64,000 nucleotides of DNA from Pseudomonas oryzicola (GTDB taxonomy: Bacteria > Pseudomonadota > Gammaproteobacteria > Pseudomonadales > Pseudomonadaceae), in assembly GCF_014269185.2 (NCBI RefSeq), contig NZ_JABWRZ020000002.1, positions 496,001-560,000 on the forward strand. The letters are read 5' to 3'. Position 1 is the first letter of the stretch, and each line of letters begins with the position of its first letter. The translations under genes and the position numbers were made by a program. Positions 37,141-46,948 of the stretch are shown here, piece by piece. A model generated the notes under the pieces. It searched no databases. It was not told the origin of the DNA and saw only the letters and a program-made list of their open reading frames with translations.

Positions 37141-38109
37141 ATGCACGACCCCTCCACGCACCGCAAGCCGCGCATTGCCATCAGCGCCTGCCTGACTGGT
37201 CACAGCGTGCGCTACAACGGCGGCCACAAGGCCTCCGACTTGTGTCGAACGCAGCTCGAGGAACATTTCGACTGGTTGCCGGTGTGCCCGGAGGTGGCCA
37301 TCGGCCTGGGTGTACCACGCGACCCGATTCGCCTGGTCGGCGACCCCGAGCAACCGGAAGTGGTTGGCACGCGCAATCCCGACATCGACCTGACCGGCCC
37401 GCTGCGTAGCTATGGTGAGCAGATGGCGGTAGAGCTCGATGACATCTGCGGCTACATCTTCATGCAGAAGTCGCCGTCCTGCGGGCTGGAGCGGGTAAAA
37501 GTCTACCAGGACAACGGCCGCCCGGCCTTCCACAGCGGGCGTGGCGTGTTCGCCCAGGCGTTCTGCGCACAGCGTCCCGACCTGCCCGTGGAAGAAGAAG
37601 GCCGCCTGCACGACGCCGTACTGCGCGAGAACTTCATCAGCCGGGTGTACGCCTATGCCGACTGGCAGCGTCTGCTGGCCGAGGGCCTCAGCCGCGGGGC
37701 GCTGGTGCATTTCCATTCGCGCTACAAGTACCTGCTGATGGCCAACAACCCCCAGGCCTACCGCACCCTGGGGCGCATGCTCGGCAGCATGCGCCGCGAT
37801 GACGACCCGCAAAGCATAGGGCCGCGCTACTTCAGCCAGCTGATGCAGGCCTTGCGTCGCTGCGCCAGCCGCGGCACCCATGGCAATGTGCTGCAGCACC
37901 TGAGCGGCTACTTCAAGGATGCCCTGACACGCCAGGACAAGGCCGAACTGCAGAGCATCATCAGCCAGTACCAGCAGGGCGTCGTGCCGCTGGTCGTGCC
38001 GCTGACCTTGCTCAAGCACCATTTGCGCAAGCACCCCGATCCGTACCTGTTGCAACAGGCCTACCTGCAACCGCATCCCGAGCGCCTGGGGTTGCGCAAT
38101 GCTGTCTGA
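37141..38109 (+). CDS. TudS-like DUF523 fused to DUF1722
   Basis: The product is 322 aa. Residues 10-150 are DUF523 with the three motif cysteines Cys17 (SACLTG), Cys49 (VCPEV) and Cys114 (SPSCG). In TudS thiouracil desulfidases these hold a [4Fe-4S] cluster, and the following SPSCG and VCPE Glu are catalytic. Residues 180-310 are DUF1722 (YbgA-like; FHSRYKYLLMANNPQAY). It may remove sulphur from thiolated uracil or thiouridine nucleotides. The ATG at 37141 follows GGAGACAGCC. Its end overlaps the MerR gene by 11 bp; first gene of the photolyase operon. Confidence 0.88.
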   Translation: MHDPSTHRKPRIAISACLTGHSVRYNGGHKASDLCRTQLEEHFDWLPVCPEVAIGLGVPRDPIRLVGDPEQPEVVGTRNPDIDLTGPLRSYGEQMAVELDDICGYIFMQKSPSCGLERVKVYQDNGRPAFHSGRGVFAQAFCAQRPDLPVEEEGRLHDAVLRENFISRVYAYADWQRLLAEGLSRGALVHFHSRYKYLLMANNPQAYRTLGRMLGSMRRDDDPQSIGPRYFSQLMQALRRCASRGTHGNVLQHLSGYFKDALTRQDKAELQSIISQYQQGVVPLVVPLTLLKHHLRKHPDPYLLQQAYLQPHPERLGLRNAV

Positions 38110-38998
38110 GATTCTGCTGCCCATCGGTGAACTGGCCCGCCGCACCGGCGTCAACCCGGTTACCCTGCGGGCCTGGGAGCGGCGCTATGGCTTGCTCAAG
38201 CCTCAGCGCACCGCGAAGGGCCATCGCCTGTACCCGCTGGACCAGGTCGAGCGGGTACTGACAATCCTCGCCTGGCTGCAGCGCGGTGCATCAGTCAGCC
38301 AGGTAGGCGAGCTGCTCGACAAGCCCACTGCCACGCCTCCCAAAGGAGACTGGCAGGCCAGGCAGTTCCAGTTGGTCGAAGCCATCGCCAATCTCTCCCA
38401 ACGCGCGCTCGACCAGCAGCTCAACCAAGCCATGGCACTGTACCCGGCAGTGACCCTGTGCGAGCAATTGCTGCTGCCGCTGCTCGACATACTCGACCTG
38501 CGTTGGCGCAACTACTTCAATGCAGGGCTGGAGCAGATCTTTTTCAACACATGGCTGCGCAGCAAGCTCGGTGCCCGGGTCTATCACGACAACCAGTTGC
38601 TGCAGGGCCCGGCGGTGCTGTTGGCCGATGATCACGAGCGCGGCTTCAACCCAGAACTATGGTTATGCGCCTGGCTGCTGACCAATAACGGTATCGCCGT
38701 CGAAGTGCTGGAGCATCCCATCGCTGGTGCTCAACTCAGCCATGCCGCCACCACCCTGAAAGTGCGAGCCGTCATCCTGCACCTTGGCCCGCGCATCGAT
38801 GCAAAGGCGCTGCAACGCATGCTGCACAGTCTGCCAACTCCCGCCCTGCTGGGCGGATCGACAATGGCCATGCACGAAGTGCAGCTCGGTAACCTCGACC
38901 ACCCCGACCTCTCCTTCTTCGACACCCCCCAGGCCGCCCTGCGCTTGCTTCAAGGCAATCACCGGCCGCCTGCAGGACTGGACCCATCATGCAATTGA
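38099..38998 (+). CDS. MerR-family regulator, LitR/CarH-like (PplR1 homologue)
   Basis: The product is 299 aa. A MerR HTH (residues 5-75; IGELARRTGVNPVTLRAWERR) is followed by a helical region and a Rossmann-like C-terminal domain. The B12-family motif DxHxxG is kept as DDHERG (177-182). The upper-face motif W-x9-EH of CarH is reduced to Trp136 with Gln-Ile in place of Glu-His. It matches the light-response regulator PplR1 reported for P. putida KT2440, which acts at the operator seen upstream. It overlaps its neighbours on both sides (11 and 10 bp), so autoregulation is expected. Confidence 0.9.
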   Translation: MLSEILLPIGELARRTGVNPVTLRAWERRYGLLKPQRTAKGHRLYPLDQVERVLTILAWLQRGASVSQVGELLDKPTATPPKGDWQARQFQLVEAIANLSQRALDQQLNQAMALYPAVTLCEQLLLPLLDILDLRWRNYFNAGLEQIFFNTWLRSKLGARVYHDNQLLQGPAVLLADDHERGFNPELWLCAWLLTNNGIAVEVLEHPIAGAQLSHAATTLKVRAVILHLGPRIDAKALQRMLHSLPTPALLGGSTMAMHEVQLGNLDHPDLSFFDTPQAALRLLQGNHRPPAGLDPSCN

Positions 38999-40431
38999 CC
39001 TGGCTGCGCAGCGACCTGCGCATCGATGACAACACCGCACTCAGTGCCGCCAGTGAAAGCGGCCCGACCATCGCCCTGTGGCTGGTCAGCCCCGAGCAGT
39101 GGCGGGCTCATGACGATGCCGCCTGCAAAGTCGACTTCTGGCTGCGCAACCTGCGCGACCTTAGTCAGTCACTGGCGCGCTTGAACATTCCTCTGCTGAT
39201 TCGCACGGTCGACACCTGGGAGCAGGCGCCACAGACCGTGCTTGAGGTATGCCGCCAGCATCGGGTGCAACGTGTGCACTGGAACGAAGAGTACGGCCTC
39301 AACGAGCAGCGCCGCGACGACGCCACGCAGGCCTTGCTGGAAGGCTCAGCCATCCAGGTTCATAGCCATCTCGATCAGCTGTTGTTCCGTCCGGGTACCA
39401 TCCTCACCCGCAGTGGTGATTACTTTCAGGTATTCAGCCAGTTCAGGAAGAGCTGCCTGGAGCACCTGCACCGCAGCCTGCCGGCCCTGGCCCGGCGGGT
39501 GCAGCGTCAGGCACCGCTACAGATCGCCAGCGACCCCATACCCACGCAGGTGAATGGCTTCGAACAGCCGGGGCGCGCCCTGCGCGAACACTGGCCTGCC
39601 GGTGAAGCCGAGGCACAGGCGCGGCTGGCCCGCTTTGTCGACCAGACCATCGACGATTATCAACAACTGCGCGACTTGCCAGCCAAGCCTGGCACCAGCC
39701 AGCTCTCCCCCTACCTGGCCGCAGGCGTGATCTCGCCGCGCCAGTGCCTGCATGGCGCCCTGGCCAGCAACCGGGGCGAGCTCGACAGCGGCAGCAGCGG
39801 CGTGCAAACCTGGATCAACGAACTGCTCTGGCGCGAATTCTACAAGCACATCCTGACCGGTTATCCACAGGTCTCGCGCCACCGCGCCTTCCGCCCCCAC
39901 ACCGAAGCCTTGCCCTGGCGCGACGCACCGGCCGATCTCGAAGCCTGGGAACAGGGCCGCACCGGCTTTCCGATCATCGATGCCGCGATGCGCCAGCTGT
40001 TGCACACCGGATGGATGCACAACCGCCTGCGCATGATCGTGGCCATGTTCCTCAGCAAGAACCTGCTGATCGACTGGCGCAAGGGCGAGCGGTACTTCAT
40101 GCGCCACCTGATCGATGGCGATCTCGCCGCCAACAACGGCGGCTGGCAGTGGAGCGCGTCCACCGGCACCGACGCTGTACCCTATTTCCGCCTCTTCAAC
40201 CCGGTTTCGCAGTCACAGCGTTTCGATCCCCAGGGGCACTTCATTCGCCACTGGTTGCCTGAATTACAGGGGCTAGATGAAAAAACAATTCATCTGCCGA
40301 TGAAGACAGCCGATCTTTTTGCTAAACATTCGTATCGCAGTCCCATTGTCGATCTCGACAGCAGTCGCCAACGCGCACTGGAAGCATTCAAGAACCTCCC
40401 GCGTCGGCAGAATCAGAGGGCAATATCGTGA
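38989..40431 (+). CDS. phrB: Deoxyribodipyrimidine photolyase (class I CPD)
   Basis: The product is 480 aa. It splits cyclobutane pyrimidine dimers with light using FADH-. The N-terminal antenna domain (LTWLRSDLRIDDNTAL) binds a folate-type chromophore in this class. The FAD domain has INELLWREFYKHIL, TGFPIIDAAMRQLLHTGWMHN and NNGGWQWSASTGTDAVPYFR. Its ATG overlaps the MerR stop by 10 bp and its stop overlaps the SDR start (GTGA), so the operon is translationally coupled. Confidence 0.96.
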   Translation: MQLTWLRSDLRIDDNTALSAASESGPTIALWLVSPEQWRAHDDAACKVDFWLRNLRDLSQSLARLNIPLLIRTVDTWEQAPQTVLEVCRQHRVQRVHWNEEYGLNEQRRDDATQALLEGSAIQVHSHLDQLLFRPGTILTRSGDYFQVFSQFRKSCLEHLHRSLPALARRVQRQAPLQIASDPIPTQVNGFEQPGRALREHWPAGEAEAQARLARFVDQTIDDYQQLRDLPAKPGTSQLSPYLAAGVISPRQCLHGALASNRGELDSGSSGVQTWINELLWREFYKHILTGYPQVSRHRAFRPHTEALPWRDAPADLEAWEQGRTGFPIIDAAMRQLLHTGWMHNRLRMIVAMFLSKNLLIDWRKGERYFMRHLIDGDLAANNGGWQWSASTGTDAVPYFRLFNPVSQSQRFDPQGHFIRHWLPELQGLDEKTIHLPMKTADLFAKHSYRSPIVDLDSSRQRALEAFKNLPRRQNQRAIS

Positions 40432-41126
40432 GTAATGTTCGTAATATCTGGGTGACGGGCGCCGGCAGTGGACTAGGCCTGGCGTTGGTGGAGGGGTTAC
40501 TCGGGCAAGGGCACCGGGTTGCCGCAAGTGGCAAGGATGACGAGGCGCTGGACGCCTTGGCGGTGCGCTATGGCCGCCAACTGCTGCGCTTGCCCTGGCA
40601 ACTGCATGACGAACAGCAGGCGGCGCAGGCCGCCCGACAGGTCTGCCATGCCTGGTGCTCGCTGGATGGTCTGATCCTCAATGCAGGGACCAGCGATTAC
40701 CTGGCGGACAATGAGGCAGACAGCGAGCTGTTCGAGGCGATCGTCACCAGCAACCAGTTGGCCGGCGAACATTGCCTGGTCAATACCCTGCCTTTACTGG
40801 CCCAAGGCGACTCGCCGCAGGTGATGGCGATTTTCAACCGTTACTCAGCGTTGCAGTTGTACGCGCCGACGCAGCCGAACGCGGGCTGGAACAACATGCC
40901 GCAGTGGATCCGCGAGCAGCGCCAGGCATTGAAGGCTCAAGGGGTCGAGCTGACCGTGGTGGGGCCACAGTCGCTCAAGGCACCAGTGACCCCTGCGCAG
41001 GCGATACCGGAGGCCTGGACACCGCAGAGCGCGGCAGAAGAACTGCTGCGGCGGTGGCCGCAGCGGGAACCGGAGCTGGTGCTGGAAACCCTTGACCCAA
41101 GCAGGTTGTGGCCTCTGCCACGCTAG
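40428..41126 (+). CDS. SDR-fold protein lacking the catalytic YxxxK motif
   Basis: The product is 232 aa starting at a GTG that overlaps the photolyase stop. The cofactor motif TGAGSGLGLALVEGL (10-24) and the NAG motif (LILNAG, 82-87) are normal for short-chain dehydrogenases. The segment where YxxxK should be (about 139-160; RYSALQLYAPTQPNAGW) has no Tyr-x-x-x-Lys, so classical oxidoreductase activity is doubtful. It may be a nucleotide-binding accessory protein of the light operon. Last gene of the operon. Confidence 0.85.
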   Translation: MSNVRNIWVTGAGSGLGLALVEGLLGQGHRVAASGKDDEALDALAVRYGRQLLRLPWQLHDEQQAAQAARQVCHAWCSLDGLILNAGTSDYLADNEADSELFEAIVTSNQLAGEHCLVNTLPLLAQGDSPQVMAIFNRYSALQLYAPTQPNAGWNNMPQWIREQRQALKAQGVELTVVGPQSLKAPVTPAQAIPEAWTPQSAAEELLRRWPQREPELVLETLDPSRLWPLPR

Positions 41127-41160
41127 CCGGCACGGCGCCTGCAGGGCGCGCCTGCCGGGC
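41126..41160 (+). terminator. Possible terminator of the photolyase operon
   Basis: GCCGGCA (41126-41132) and TGCCGGGC (41153-41160) can pair with an imperfect interior; no T-run. Weak. Confidence 0.35.
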
Positions 41161-41164
41161 TGGC

Positions 41165-41683
41165 TCAGAGCGCCATGCGGTAATGCAGGCTATAGCTTTC
41201 CACCCCATCGTTGGGCTGTTTGATGCCCGCGTTGGAATAGTGGGTCGCCCGTACCCCGATCTCATGCCCACCGGCAAAGCGCAGACCAAAGCCGATACGG
41301 TCTTCGAACTGGAACGACGAGCCTAGGTCGTTGTCCTCCAGTTCGGTGCTGGAGAAGGCCGCCACGCCAATACCTGCCTCGATGTACGGTTTCACCGAGT
41401 CGCCAGCAAACTCGTAGACGAATACCGGTGCGAACGAGAGGCTGTGGTTGCTGGCGGTCTCATCCCCCTCCCAGTAACTGTAGGCCCCATCCCAGTAGCC
41501 GGTCAGGCGACCGACACTGGTCTGCCACCAGCTCGCGTCCCAGTTCGACTGCAGCCCCAACCGATAGACCATGGTCGAGTCGCCGGTCTGCCCCACCGAA
41601 AACGAAACGTCGGCAGCCTGCGCCGTCAATGCTTGCCCCAGGGTTACGACGGCAGCCGCCGCCAAGCACAGCAGTTTCTTCAT
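41165..41683 (-). CDS. pagL: Lipid A 3-O-deacylase PagL
   Basis: The product is 172 aa. A signal peptide (CLAAAAVVTLGQALTAQA) precedes an eight-strand outer-membrane barrel ending in SLHYRMAL. The catalytic triad of PagL is seen as His148 and Ser150 (ATHYSNAG) and Glu162 (NDGVE), in the same spacing as the P. aeruginosa enzyme. It removes the 3-O-linked acyl chain of lipid A in the outer membrane. ATG at 41683 has AAGGA at good distance; an ATG three codons upstream abuts it. Confidence 0.92.
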   Translation of the reverse strand: MKKLLCLAAAAVVTLGQALTAQAADVSFSVGQTGDSTMVYRLGLQSNWDASWWQTSVGRLTGYWDGAYSYWEGDETASNHSLSFAPVFVYEFAGDSVKPYIEAGIGVAAFSSTELEDNDLGSSFQFEDRIGFGLRFAGGHEIGVRATHYSNAGIKQPNDGVESYSLHYRMAL

Positions 41684-41788
41684 GAGAAACATCCTTCTTC
41701 CTGATGCTGTTATTAGTGTCCGCCTCAAGTCAGGCAAACGGTAGAAAGCGGCAGTGGTACGATAGTTCAGCTCGATTTCACGTTTTTT

Positions 41789-42586
41789 TCACAACGCAAA
41801 GCTTTGCACACTGTCGGACTTCTGCCACAGCAAAGGCAGGATTTTTCTCAACGCTTGCGGATCAGCGCTGGTCCAGAAGCGGGTATCGCCGGCAGGCCCA
41901 TCGGCCAGCAGGTCATTAGTAGATAGCAACCGCTGCAACTGGCGCGCCACCGCGGCGCCGGTGTCGATGATTGCCACGTCGGCAGGCACCATGTCGGCCA
42001 GCAACGGGCGCAGGAAGGGGTAATGGGTGCAGCCGAGGATCAGGGTATCGCAGCCCGCAGCCAGCAAGGGCTGCACATAACCCAACAGCAACTGGCGCAA
42101 CGCCGGGCTGCCCAGGTCACCCGCCTCGATCCGCTCTACCAGGCCAGGGCAAGGCTGGGTGATGACCTGTACGTCGCTGGCGAAACGGTCGAGCAAGGCG
42201 GCGAACTTGGCGCTCTGCAAGGTACCGGTAGTCGCCAGCACTCCCACCACCCCCGAACGCGTAGCGGCCGCGGCGGGCTTTACCGCGGGCTCCATGCCCA
42301 CTAGCGGCCAGCTCGGAAACAACTCACGCAGGTCGGCCACCGCAGCCACCGTTGCCGTGTTGCAGGCCAGCACCATGGCCTTGGCGCCTTGTTCATGGAA
42401 GAACCCGGCAATGCGTCGGCAGCGCTCACGGATATAGTCTGGCGTCTTCTCGCCATAAGGTACGTGGCCACAATCGGCCACGTACAGCAGCGTCTCGTTG
42501 GGCAGCAGGCGCTGGATCTCGGTGAGCACCGACAGGCCGCCAACTCCGGAATCCATCACGCCGATCGGCGCCGAGCGCTCAGCCAT
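41789..42586 (-). CDS. murI: Glutamate racemase
   Basis: The product is 265 aa. It makes D-glutamate for peptidoglycan. Two catalytic cysteines are in [12 protein letters not shown] and LGCTHYPFL; the N-terminus [14 protein letters not shown] is typical. Its ATG lies 8 bp inside the end of moeB, so translation is coupled. Last gene of the hemA operon. Confidence 0.95.
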   Translation of the reverse strand: MAERSAPIGVMDSGVGGLSVLTEIQRLLPNETLLYVADCGHVPYGEKTPDYIRERCRRIAGFFHEQGAKAMVLACNTATVAAVADLRELFPSWPLVGMEPAVKPAAAATRSGVVGVLATTGTLQSAKFAALLDRFASDVQVITQPCPGLVERIEAGDLGSPALRQLLLGYVQPLLAAGCDTLILGCTHYPFLRPLLADMVPADVAIIDTGAAVARQLQRLLSTNDLLADGPAGDTRFWTSADPQALRKILPLLWQKSDSVQSFAL

Positions 42587-43334
42587 CGCGCTTGCCGCAG
42601 ACCGAACAGGCCGGGTCGCGCTTGACCCGCAATTCGCGCATGCGGGTGCCAAGGGCATCGATCAACAGCAGGCGCCCGACCAGCGGCTCGCCAAACCCGG
42701 CCAGCAGCTTCATGGCCTCCAGGGCCTGCAGGCTGCCTACCAGGCCGACCAGAGGGCCGATTACCCCGGCTTCGCTGCAGGTAAGTTCGGCTTCGCTGCC
42801 ATGGCCGTAGAGGCAATGATAGCAAGGGCTGTAATCGCGCCGTGGGTCGAATACCGACAGCTGCCCTTCCAGGCGGATCGCCGCACCGCTGACCAGGGGT
42901 TTGACCGCTGCTACACAGGCGGCATTGACTGCCTCGCGGGTGCTGAAATTATCGGAGCAGTCCAGCACCAGGTCGACTGCCGCCACCGCAGCGGCCAGCG
43001 AATCCTCGTCCAGTGCCTGGCGATGGGCGACCAGGCTGATTTCCGGGTTGATCGCCTGCAAACGCTGCAAGGCCGAATCGACCTTGCTCATGCCGACGCT
43101 GGCACTGTCGTGAATGACCTGGCGTTGCAGGTTGGTCAGGTCGACGGTATCGAAGTCAGCGAGATGCAACTCGCCCACCCCGGCAGCGGCCAGGTACAAG
43201 GCGACCGGCGAACCAAGGCCACCGAGCCCGACGATCAGCGCCTTGCTCTGCTTGAGGCGCAACTGGCCATCAATGTCGATCTGAGCCAGCAATACCTGCC
43301 GGCTGTAACGCAGCAGTTCCTGATCACTCAGCAT
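42579..43334 (-). CDS. moeB: MoeB/ThiF/HesA family adenylyltransferase
   Basis: The product is 251 aa. ATP-binding motif [18 protein letters not shown] (about 36-53), catalytic Asp in DCSDNFSTR, and two zinc-binding CxxC pairs (CYHC and CSVC). It adenylates the C-terminal Gly of a sulphur carrier (MoaD or ThiS). Overlaps prmC by 7 bp and murI by 8 bp. Confidence 0.92.
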   Translation of the reverse strand: MLSDQELLRYSRQVLLAQIDIDGQLRLKQSKALIVGLGGLGSPVALYLAAAGVGELHLADFDTVDLTNLQRQVIHDSASVGMSKVDSALQRLQAINPEISLVAHRQALDEDSLAAAVAAVDLVLDCSDNFSTREAVNAACVAAVKPLVSGAAIRLEGQLSVFDPRRDYSPCYHCLYGHGSEAELTCSEAGVIGPLVGLVGSLQALEAMKLLAGFGEPLVGRLLLIDALGTRMRELRVKRDPACSVCGKRDG

Positions 43335-44157
43335 GGCAGGCGCCCCAGGGTAATGCGTTCATGGCCGCCCAGGTCGGTGCGGCTGGCGACCTCGTTGAAG
43401 CCTTGTTCAGCCAGCAAGGCGCGTACTGCCGCTGCCTGATCGTAGCCGTGTTCCAGCAGCAGCCAGCCGCCCGCGACCAGGTGGGCGGGGGCCTGGGCGG
43501 CAATGACGCGCAGGTCGTCAAGGCCATCGGCGCCGGCCACCAGCGCGCTGCTGGGCTCGAAACGCACATCGCCGGCGGCCAGGTGCGGGTCGGCGGCGGC
43601 GATGTAGGGCGGGTTGCTGACAATCAGGTCGAAACGCTCGCCGGCCAGGTTGTCGAACCAGTGGCTGACCCGCACCTGGGCGTTTGCCAGGCCCAGGCGC
43701 TGGCGGTTGCGCTCGGCCAGGGCAGCGGCCTCCTCCACCCGGTCCACCGCAGTTACCTGCCAGGCCGGGCGATCGCTGGCCAGGGCCAGGGCAATCGCGC
43801 CGGTGCCGGTGCCCAGGTCAAGGACCTTGGCTGGCGTGGCGGGCTGCAGCTCGAGGGCGGTTTCGACCAGCAGCTCGGTATCCGGCCGCGGGATCAGGGT
43901 GTGTGGGGCCACTTCCAGGTCGAGCGTCCAGAAACCCTGCTGCCCAAGGATGTAGGCGACCGGCTCGCCGTCGCGGCGGCGCTGCAGGTAGCTGGCATAG
44001 GTCTCGGCATCTTCGCTGCTGACGATCCGCTCGGGCCAGGTGTGCAGGTAGCTGCGCGACTTGCCGATGGCCGCGGCCAACAACAGCTCGGCATCCAGTC
44101 GCTCGGTAGGCGATTCTGGCAACTGCGCGTTGCGCAGCAGGCTGGCGATGATGGTCA

Positions 44158-44158
<1 letters not shown>
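43328..44158 (-). CDS. prmC: Release factor N5-glutamine methyltransferase PrmC
   Basis: The product is 276 aa. It methylates the GGQ glutamine of release factors. SAM motif VLDLGTGTGAIALALA and the catalytic NPPY (VSNPPYIAA) are present. It follows prfA, its substrate gene, with a 1-bp stop-start overlap (TGATG). Confidence 0.95.
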
Positions 44159-45236
<1,078 letters not shown>

Positions 45237-45240
<4 letters not shown>

Positions 45241-46514
45241 TGCGGGGATTTGTCCGTCGAGCCCTCGTTGAGGGCAAAGAGTTCCTGGGCCATGGCCAGC
45301 GCATCGAGGCGGCCCTCGGCCGAGAGCCTTTTCAGTTGCACGCTGGGCGCATGCAGGAGTTTGTTGGTCAGCCCCCGGGCCAGTTGGGCCAGCACGTCCT
45401 CGGGGTTGCCGCCATTGGCCAGCAGGCGCTGGGCCTTTTGCAGTTCTTCGTCACGCAGGCGCTCGCTTTGCTGGCGGTAGGCCTTGAGCACGTCCACTGC
45501 GGCCAGCTCACGCAGGCGCAGCATGAAATCTTCAGCCCCGACTGCCACCAGCTCTTCGGCGGCCTGGGCTGCGCCCTGGCGGCTCTTGAGGTTTTCCGCC
45601 ACTACGTCGTGCAGATCATCGACAGTGTACAGGTAGACATCGTCCAGCTCGCCGACTTCGGTTTCGATGTCGCGTGGCACGGCGATGTCGACCATGAAGA
45701 TGGGCTTGTGCCGGCGCTGCTTCAGTGCGCTTTCCACCGCGCCCTTGCCGAGGATCGGCAACTGGCTGGCGGTAGAGCTGATGACGATGTCGCTGTTGGC
45801 CAGTTCCTGGGGGATATCGGCCAGCAGCACGGCATGTGCGCCAAACTGTTCGGCGAGGATGCTGGCCCGCTCCAGGGTACGGTTGGCGACGACGATGCGG
45901 CGCACGCCCTGCTCGTGCAGGTGGCGGGCGACCAGGGTGATGGTTTCGCCGGCGCCGATCAGCAGGGCCTGGCTGCGGCCCAGGTCGCTGAAGATCTGCC
46001 TGGCCAGGCTGACGGCGGCAAACGCCACCGACACCGGGTTTTCGCCGATGGCGGTGTCGGTGCGCACCTGCTTGGCGGCGCTGAAGGTGGCCTGGAACAG
46101 GCGCCCGAGCAATGGGCCGACGGTACCGGCTTCACGCGCCACGGCATAGGCGGATTTCATCTGACCGAGGATCTGCGGCTCGCCGAGCACCAGCGAATCG
46201 AGGCCCGAGGCCACGCGCATCATGTGCTTCACCGCCTCGTGTTCTTCGTGCACGTAGGCGCTGGCGCGCAGTTCGTCCAGGTTGAGCCGGTGATAGTCGG
46301 CCAGCCATTGCAGCACGGCATCGGCGGACAGGTGATCCTGCTCTATGTAAAGCTCGCTGCGGTTGCAGGTCGACAGGATCGCCGCTTCGCGGCTGGATGT
46401 CAGCCGGCAGAGCTGCTGCAGGGCGTCCACCAGCTGCTCTGGGGTAAACGCCACGCGCTCGCGTACGTCTACCGAGGCAGTCTTATGGTTGATACCAAGT
46501 GCAAGAAAGGCCAT
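45237..46514 (-). CDS. hemA: Glutamyl-tRNA reductase
   Basis: The product is 425 aa. First step of C5 tetrapyrrole synthesis: Glu-tRNA to glutamate-1-semialdehyde. The nucleophile Cys is in [25 protein letters not shown] and the Rossmann motif [16 protein letters not shown] follow. ATG at 46514 begins the conserved [13 protein letters not shown]. First gene of the hemA-prfA-prmC-moeB-murI operon. Confidence 0.96.
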
Positions 46515-46659
46515 GCAAGGTCGCTGGTTGTGACGGGAAGCCGATAATTGTCCTCTTTCGCAGGTTTCAGGACAACCACCGTTCGCTATTGCGCTGGTAG
46601 CGCTGCGGCTATCGCCGCCTCCAGGCCCGCACAAGCAGCGATTTCAGGCATGCTCCGCT

Positions 46660-46801
46660 CTTGCTCTGCTCCGCTTTTGATCTTGATCTTGATCTTCGCG
46701 ACTTCAGGAGGCCGAGCGAAGGGCTCCTGAAGTCGCATTCGGCGGCGCCTGGACTACTGCGCGCTTAGAAGCAAAAGCAAGAGCAAAAACGACAGTCCAG
46801 G
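46660..46801. repeat. Intergenic inverted-repeat element with 6-bp tracts
   Basis: In the 434-bp gap between divergent hemA and the TPR gene, GCGACTTCAGGAG (46698-46710) is a perfect 13-bp inverted match of CTCCTGAAGTCGC (46724-46736). Three tandem TTGATC units (46677-46694) lie to the left and GCAAAA/GCAAGA units (about 46771-46790) to the right. It looks like a dispersed P. putida intergenic element. The rest of the gap holds the promoters of both genes. Confidence 0.6.
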
Positions 46802-46948
46802 TACCATCGTGACTGCTCTGGGACGAACCGCCCGTGCATGGCGCGGTCTTCATGAGCGAAGCGATAGCTTCATACCTTCGCAGGTGGGTTTGCCCCCGCG
46901 CTTGTGTCATCATGCTCCGACCGCCGGTGAGTCTTTCTAAAGCCTTTT

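Noticed and set aside
46698..46736. Inverted repeat as transcription terminator
   Set aside because: It lies upstream of both flanking divergent genes and has no T-run.
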